This document shows, piece after piece, positions 1 through 7,000 of a DNA stretch of 10,210 nt (positions are counted from its first letter, which is position 1; every line of letters begins with the position of its first letter). The DNA comes from Phoronis pallida (lineage: Eukaryota; Phoronida; Phoronidae). The notes below the pieces were generated by a model. That model ran no database searches, was not told the DNA's origin, and saw nothing but the letters and a program-made list of their open reading frames with translations. The stretch lies in NCBI GenBank assembly GCA_028565715.1, contig JAOXYC010249012.1, forward strand, positions 1-10,210. Reading direction: 5' to 3'. The position numbers were made by a program, and so were the translations under genes.

Positions 1-566
1 TCAATCTTTCCTTCATATATAACTAGGAGGGGGTGACGAGAATTCGGACCCTGACGAGAATAGGGCACTTACCCTAGACATATTTTGCATTTTTCTTGTT
101 TGGGATTCAATTCTTGAAATTATTTGAGAAAAACGTATTTTTTCTTATCTTATAATGATTGTGTTTAGCTATGAATAATTGTGAGACTATGCAGTTGTAA
201 CTGGTAGCCTAAGCCCTAACCCTCTACCAACCAGAGACTGTCACTGTGTCCCGACTGTGTCACGTTTTTAATGTAACTTGGGGGATGCCTCAATGGCGAA
301 ACCATTTCAATTTGAGATAGATAGATAGGGATCCTTGTCAAATCTTTACAAGGATTCCTGTTGTCATTGACTTAACCAGTGTCCACTGACAATGACTTAT
401 AAGTTATTGATGAATTATTGACAGACAAGGTCTGAATCAGTGAATCACTGAATGTCAAAAAACTGAGGGAAAACACGTAAAAAACTCTGTAAACGCCGTA
501 TAAAACGGAGGATTCACGGTGCAAATTAATTCAGGCGATATCTGTTAAAACAGAACAAGTTTTCAC
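1..566. other. Region beyond the MED11-like first exon, no gene seen
   Basis: This stretch lies downstream of the - strand MED11-like exon and is most simply its first intron; I found no convincing second MED11 exon here. Small structures only: TGACGAGAAT is repeated at 34-43 and 52-61; ACTGTGTC is repeated at 243-250 and 254-261; a short GATA run lies near 315-328; TCAGTGA/TCACTGA forms a palindrome with a 1-nt centre at 437-451; TCTGTTAAAACAGA at 541-554 is a 14-bp palindrome. None supports a named element. Confidence 0.4.
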
Positions 567-579
567 AACAAACAATCAC

Positions 580-655
580 CAGCTGAATGGAGTGCAGAGG
601 CGATTTCTCTTTCTATTCTTTCCAAATCTTGTAACCGGTCTACGCGAGCGGCCAT
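580..655 (-). CDS. MED11: Mediator subunit 11, first coding exon (partial)
   Basis: Read on the - strand, an ATG at 655-653 has a strong start context (A at -3, G at +4) and an in-frame TAA 18 nt upstream (676-674). It opens a peptide containing RLQDLERIEREIASALHSAG. MED11 proteins begin with the same pattern, L-x-x-L-E-x-I-E-x-E-I-x-x-x-L-x-x-A-G, as in human RLRALEDIEREIGAILQNAG (from memory). MED11 is a small helical subunit of the Mediator head module, pairing with MED22 to link RNA polymerase II to activators. The frame stops at 565-563, so the exon must end before that: either at 580 (donor GTGATT, after the first base of Gly26) or at 567 (donor GTGAAA, after part of codon 30). The remaining exons would lie left of the window. 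The match rests on about 20 residues, so the name is probable rather than certain. Confidence 0.62.
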
Positions 656-866
656 ACTTGTTTTTTTGGGGGGTTACTCTAGACTTCACCATTAAATATG
701 CGAATGCTTAAAAGTAGACTATTCTCCTTGAATATGCAAACTTTCAATTAAAGTGCAATAATACAAACAATGTTGCTTTATTTTCATCCCGACTGATATT
801 TCTTTTTTCCAAAAAATATTCAGATGCACCCTGTTACATAACCAAAAAGTCACCCCCGGGTAACAC

Positions 867-874
867 CCGGAAGT
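867..874 (+). promoter_or_regulatory. ETS / GABP (NRF-2)-type site
   Basis: CCGGAAGT is the core ETS-family motif bound by GABP, which is common in bidirectional promoters and in nuclear genes for mitochondrial proteins. It lies 58 bp before the ACADVL start codon. Only the motif is seen; binding is inferred. Confidence 0.5.
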
Positions 875-880
875 ATCATC

Positions 881-886
881 TGCGCA
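881..886. promoter_or_regulatory. NRF-1-type half-site
   Basis: TGCGCA is one half of the palindromic NRF-1 consensus (YGCGCAYGCGCR). The second half is absent: GGTC follows. It sits directly between the ETS site and the DR1. A half-site alone is weak evidence. Confidence 0.3.
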
Positions 887-898
887 GGTCAAAGTCCA
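886..898 (+). promoter_or_regulatory. HNF4-type DR1 nuclear-receptor element
   Basis: AGGTCAAAGTCCA is a direct repeat of two receptor half-sites with one spacer base (AGGTCA-A-AGTCCA). It contains CAAAGTCCA, the form described as preferentially bound by HNF4 rather than by other DR1-binding receptors. It ends 34 bp before the ACADVL ATG. HNF4-type receptors control fatty-acid oxidation genes in vertebrates and flies, and NHR-49 does so in nematodes. A role here is inferred from motif and position. Confidence 0.6.
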
Positions 899-932
899 GT
901 AAGAGTTGTGTTGAAGTTTCTCAGTTGCCAGA

Positions 933-1006
933 ATGCATCGTTCAAACGCTATATTATTTACCACCGCAAGGGCTATCCGCTCAAGATTGAATAACAATCC
1001 ATTCAA
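933..1006 (+). CDS. ACADVL: ACADVL exon 1: start and transit peptide
   Basis: Encodes residues 1-24 plus two bases. The ATG at 933 has A at -3 and is the first in frame after a TGA at 912-914. The peptide has Arg at 3, 13, 16 and 18 and no acidic residue, as expected of a mitochondrial presequence. Donor GTAAGT at 1007, phase 2. A - strand open frame over 719-1006 is a shadow. Confidence 0.9.
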
Positions 1007-4000
1007 GTAAGTCTTAAGTTTATTTTTGACTCATTCCCAGTTGTATTGTTGGGATATTTTCGGTAAAACAAGAGACGTGCCCAACCTCAGTCACCTGATG
1101 ATGTCAAAAGTTCACAATCAGGTCAACTTGGAAGTTATGTAACTCTGCGATATGTCAGCTGTTTATCCTCTAACCTTCCATAACACTGGTAATGTTGACT
1201 TCAACACAAATTACTTGACGACATGTCTCAAAATGTGTTGCTTTACCTGATTACCAGAGAGTTCAAAGATTAATTACCCTTCAAAAACCATAGCTCAAAT
1301 CCTTTTTGTTGAACTTTACGTTTTAATAATTTTTTGTCAATAAATCAATAGTTGTCTCTGTTACTAACTTATTTCAGATTAAATTCTCCTTGTAATGGCC
1401 CCAGTGGCATCTCACAAGTGGTACGAGCAAGTCCCTCGTCCAGGAAGAAAAGCCATTTGGATTTACTGTGGGTCTACATCAGACTCAAATTTACTCGATC
1501 TCTAAAGTATCAGAAGATACTGTATGCGTTTAAGTTGGTAACATAAAGTACCGAGGAATTATTTTCCATTTGCAGACATTCACAGATTACCTCACGACAG
1601 AATGCTGCAACAGCAGCGGCCGTTAAAGAAGAGCCTCTTCCTGAGAAGAGGCCGCAACCAGCTCTTCCCGTAAGTGACTAATGAAGGAATGAATGTTTAT
1701 TCTGTTTCACTTACAAAAATAGATATCCCGTAAATTTTGAGTGATCATACCAAGCTTTTAAGAATTGTTACACATGTATACTTGATTTAGACCAGCAGCA
1801 GCTGGTTAACTTGATTGAAAATAATTGATATATTTTCCTTTTTAAAACAGACTTTCATTTGTAATGTGAACTCGTACATTCTAAATTATTGCTAAAATTC
1901 TTTGTTTTTAACACTATTAATTTCATCCATATCTTATTATAGTTGTAAATTATTCTGTTTTCAAACAGTTTGAAAAGTCATGTTTTTGTCTGATGTTTAT
2001 CCCTTAGGTTTCCAAGTCGTTTGCTATGAATCTATTCAGAGGCAATGTGGCTACTGAACAAGTATTTCCATTCCCTGAAGGTATGCTCCATTATGACTTT
2101 TAGTTATGAACAACTTTTTATGAAATTAAATTTTTGGATCCCATCAATGTCCATTTTGATATTAATAACATCTCAAAACTTTTGATTGTGATCATCTTGT
2201 GGCTTATTAAGAAATCTTGACTAGTTTCTAAGTCATTGCTTCATACTCACAATTGTTGCCATAGTAGTGAACATGTAGCAAGACTTTGAAACTAATCAAG
2301 ATATTTTAATAAACCCCCAGATGGTCAAGTTCAAAAGTCTTGTGATCAAAATGTTGTGAGGTTGAAGATTTTTCATAAAATTTGGGTGTATATGAATAAG
2401 CAATACTAAACTGCTTCAACTGAATAATTACGATCCGTATTTTTAACTGAACAATCTTTAAACCTTACATATTTTACCAGCTCTTACCGAGGAACAGATC
2501 GACACACTCCAACATCTTGTGGGACCAACAGAGCAGTTCATGACAGTGAGTATAGCAGTCTTGGTTTGACAAGTAAATGTGTTTAAAACCATGGCATTGG
2601 AGTGAAAAGGTTTTGGTTGAAAAAACTTTTAACTACAAGAATTTGCCAATAAAGAAAACTTAACTCAAACTCAGGGGAGCTATTTTCAATTTCAAGTTTG
2701 CCAGTTCTTGAACTAAAGCGTTTTCAAGCTGCAGATTAGTAAGAAATAACATTTCATTTAAACAAAATTAATGCAGTTCCAAAACTATTCTACCGCACAA
2801 TGTTTATGAGAAAAATATGTTTTGACAATCACTGTCGCGAGCAAAATCTTATGTCTATATTTTGTCTTCATGTTATAACGTAAAGTATTGGGTGTTGTAT
2901 ATTTCAAGAAAGGAAATAAATCATCAATTTAATGCCAATAATTACAGGAAGTCAATGACCCAGCTAAGAATGATGAACTGGAACTGATTGAACCAGCCAC
3001 CGAGCAAGGCTTGAAGGATTTAGGTGCATTCGGACTTCAAGTACCCACCGACTACAGTAAGAGAATATAATAAGCCTTTCTTACTTTTATCAAAGACCTT
3101 ATAATTGATAAGACGGCAAACTCTCTCGATTACTGCGTGCATCGATTTTTAGTTCTTGTCTGTTCAATTGTATGTGTCGATTTTACTAATCTTGGTACTT
3201 GACTTAGCAAATAATTGCCATTCCAGCAATATTTCGTCAATTATTTCGGAAGTTATTGCAGCTCAAAGTTGTCCGACCCCCCTTTGTTTTCTGCTTACGG
3301 CTATGAAGTTCCTCAGCGCCCAATATGTACTGCTAGTAGGGCCCCGTCTGCTGTAAGCAAAACTCGCGCGCACGCTTTTTTACACGGCAACATTGTAGAG
3401 TTGACAGTCTCTATATTTACTGTCTATGCTTTTGTGATGTTTTCTATTGTGTGTATTTGGTATATACTTTCTCATGTATTTCTTATGAGCACCTGTGAGT
3501 AAGCCTTGTGTGAATATTCCAAAGACACTGCTTATTTTATGTATGGCACTTAGTTAACTTGTGACATCTATGGTTAATGTTTTGTAGATTTCATGATTTG
3601 TAATTGTCATTTCAATTTGTATTTTCTTCTTTACCGTAATACCATTTGGTATTTGTATAGCTTGATCACTCTTTTAAAAGTTCGGTTTGCTGCACTATAT
3701 TTGTCTAGGCGATCTCGATAATTGGTAAACTATGTACTAGGATTAAAGACTGTTAATCTATGTTTTAGATGGTATTGGACTATGTAACACCCAGTACGCC
3801 CGTCTTGTTGAGGTTGTCGGAGCTCATGACCTGGCTGTTGGAATAGCTCTCGGCGCTCATCAGGTAATTAACAACAATATGTGGGGTTACTAAGCTGTAA
3901 TGATTAAAACTACAATTTCATTGATTGCTAGGCTGCAGGATAATTTGCATTTATAGTTATAATATAATAATGATGTCAGAATTTATAAACTGCTTTACAG

Positions 4001-7000
4001 TATTTTCGTATTCCAAAGTAGTTTACCATAATACCAAACAGATAAACATATATTATTTTACAAAGTATAATAATAATGTAGACAATCCCTGCTTTCAAGT
4101 TGAATAATGAAATGAATTGTTTAAACTGAGCTTAAATCTCATTTCCAAACTTAAAAGTTTTCAAAATAATGGTTTTTGTCTGTCATAACCACACCATGCA
4201 GCTTGAATAGTATTGGTGTTGCATTAAAAAAGCAGCTTCCTTTGTCAATAGATTATAACTGATCATTGTTATATTTCCTTCCAGTCCATTGGTTTCAAAG
4301 GAATTCTTCTCTTTGGGACGCCAGAACAGAAAGCCAAATATTTACCAACACTAGCAACTGGGGAGAAATTGGCAGCATTCTCTCTTACTGAGCCGGCCAG
4401 TGGCTCAGATGCCAGTGTGAGTTTTTTTCTATTTTTTGCACAAGTTTAAGGTCTTTTGTTTTGACCACTGTATATAAAGATGAAATTCCAATAAACACTT
4501 TATCTTTGTACATTTTTCTTTCTGGTGATCTATGTCTTGTTGATTAAACCTGTAGAATAGATAGGGAAATCAGTTTTCAATAGAATATTATTATTTCCCA
4601 TTGTTTTGCCCCTAGGTGATTTATTATGAATTTGTTTTTCAGTCTATTCGTACTCGAGCTGTTCTGTCCCCAGATGGCTCTCATTACATTCTGAATGGTG
4701 GAAAAATCTGGATCAGTAACGGAGGTACTGCTGAGATATATACAGTGTTTGCTCAGGTAAGTCTAAATGTCTAGCGTCATGTCAAATTTATTCAAATTGT
4801 ATGTATCTTGTGAGAACTGGACAGAAACAAACAACCAGAACAGCATATTTTGTGTTCTAAGAAATGTCAGTGTTGGAGAAAAATGTCCACAATCAGTATT
4901 TGAAGTTTTGGATTAGAGCCAATCAAAAAATTAAGAGTAACTGTTCTCGGTTTGTAGACTCCTGTTAAAGATCCCGTGACAGGTGTAGAGAAAGACAAGG
5001 TTACAGCCTTCATTGTGGAGAGAGGGTTTGGTGGAGTATCAAGGTAAAAAAAACAAACTTCTTTGACTGTTTTTAAACTGGAACACTGTGTGGCCTCTTT
5101 TTCTTTTAAACGGTATATGATATTAACAAAATGAGTTAACTTGCCGAAATGAATCAACAATGTTAAGAACCGATTTTCACGAAAAAAGTCCTATTACCAC
5201 AAAATGTTTTTCTAAAGAGTTTATTCATGTTACACTTAATAGACTCATATCACGAAGACGACATTTTGAATCAAAATCGAGGTTTGTCTTCAGAACAATG
5301 AAACTTGTGCATGTTTACGTGCAATGAAATGCGACTCACGCTTTGATAAGCAAATGATTTTTCTTTCTGAATGCAAGCCTCACTTTGATGACTGATAGTG
5401 GGGAATGAGCATGTCTGTGATGTGAGACTATTGTGTGTGAGAAAAAGTATCTACAAGGGGGACCAAGATCGTTGGAGACATGAAACTATAATTTTATATT
5501 TTTTCATTATGATACTTCAAATAACTTTATTATAATTATGTTGACTCATTTTGTGATTCCAGTGGTCCACCAGAGAAGAAAATGGGTATTAAATGTTCCA
5601 ACACTGCAGAGGTCTACTTTGATGATGTGAAGGTTCCTCTGGACTGTGTTCTTGGAGGTATGAGCTTACATAATTAAAGAATGCTTCTGATTATTTTGGC
5701 CGTATCATCAATGGTATGAGCTTACGTAATTAAAAATGCTTCTGAATTTTTTGGCCGTATCATCAATGGTTTATCAAATTGTCAAATCAGTATGGACTGA
5801 AATAATTAGAGGATCTTGCGTCAAGTTCTATTTGTAATCAAGATTATTTCACAAGTTGGCAATTTCTTTCAATCCTGAGACTTCATAACGAGTTTTCTTG
5901 ATAATTCACTATGAGTGCAGTTAGTTATTGTTGACATTGTTTCTAACTTGTTCCTCATGCAGGTGTTGGAGGTGGGTTTAAAGTAGCCATGAATATCCTC
6001 AATAATGGAAGGTTTGGTATGGCTGCTGCACTCAATGGAACTATGAAGTCCTGCATTACAAAGGCTGTAAGTATTGGAATCTTATTGAAAATTATTGTCT
6101 CCTGTCTTTTTTCTGAAACTATTTTCTTATCCTAGTGAAACTTTCAAAAGGCTTTATTTCTGTTATGATGAAGTTTTGCAGAGCATCTGTCAAAGTTCTT
6201 TAAAATTGTCATATACATTTATTATGAAGTCAAATCATAATTCATTCAGGTTGACTTTGCTGGTCATCGTAAACAGTTTGGAGGACTCATTAAAGACTAT
6301 GGTGCTATTCAGGAGAAAATAGCTATGATGTCAGTCTACCAGTATGTCACCGAGGTGAGTTTTACCTGACATTGTGTCAGTTACTTTTGATAAATAGTCC
6401 AATAAGTAAAGCTTGTGGCATTAGAAGATGTGATTTCAGATATGTATTTTGAGAGAATATGCTGGCAATGAGTGTTTTGTTTGTATTTTTAAGAAAGAAA
6501 AAGGAACAATGCTCACAGTTTTCTAAAAAATCAACCAAGTTCTTGAAAAATCTTCAGTTACTGGCCCAAAGCATTGCAGGTTTGACGATTCAACTACGTA
6601 AGAAACACAGAAATTTGAATTTGTAAAATGTTATGTATTTCTTAATTTGACAAGCCTTAGAGGCTGTGTATAAACGCATTATCATTACATGCAGTCTCAA
6701 GTCAATACAAAATGTGGAGCGGCATTTCTTAATTGGTTGTTCTTTGATTTTTACAGTGTATGGCTTACATGATCTCAGCTAACATGGATAGTGGTTCTAC
6801 TGAGTTTCAATTAGAAGCTGCAATAAGTAAAGTTTTCGCATCGGTAAGTTTGTTTTAATAGTAATATTTTATTTTGCTAGTAAAATTAAAGATTTAAATA
6901 ATTTATTTGTTTTGACGATAATACTATTTATAAGTACATTCTTCTTGCCTCCTCCTCTTTGTCCATCATCCCTGAATTGTAACAGGCTGTCCAAGAAGTT

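Larger units (their letters stand above)
656..932. promoter_or_regulatory. Putative bidirectional promoter, MED11-ACADVL
   Basis: These 277 bp separate two divergent start codons (655 on -, 933 on +), so both 5' UTRs and core promoters must fit here unless upstream non-coding exons exist. No strong TATA box is seen on the ACADVL side. On the - strand an AT-rich TATTTAA lies at 697-691, about 40 bp before the MED11-like ATG, but is a weak candidate. The ACADVL-proximal 66 bp hold a cluster of ETS, NRF-1-type and DR1 motifs. TCAGTT at 921-926 resembles an initiator, only 7 bp before the ATG. A further A/T-rich tract with a TATGCAAA octamer-like motif lies at 733-740. Confidence 0.6.
1007..1575 (+). 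other. ACADVL intron 1 (569 bp)
   Basis: AT-rich intron bounded by GTAAGT and TTTGCAG. It contains a candidate cassette exon (1378-1521) and a DR5-like pair of nuclear-receptor half-sites (1109-1125), listed separately. Nothing else is recognised. Confidence 0.85.

Noticed and set aside
95-145. Possible MED11 exon 2 on the - strand (ELNPKQEK-like reading after a CAAG acceptor)
   Set aside because: It lacks the spacing and the following residues of MED11, and the acceptor has no good pyrimidine tract.
205-222. CCCTAACCCT, telomere-like
   Set aside because: Fewer than two full units; expected by chance.
719-1006. 95-codon - strand open frame across the promoter and exon 1
   Set aside because: It overlaps ACADVL exon 1 in antisense, shows no recognisable domain and lies in the promoter; a shadow frame.
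4867-5160. 97-codon - strand open frame over exon 9
   Set aside because: Antisense shadow of the ACADVL exon.
5380-5450. TGATGA/CTGA combination suggesting an intronic C/D snoRNA
   Set aside because: The CTGA overlaps the first box and no box D lies at the expected distance with a closing stem.
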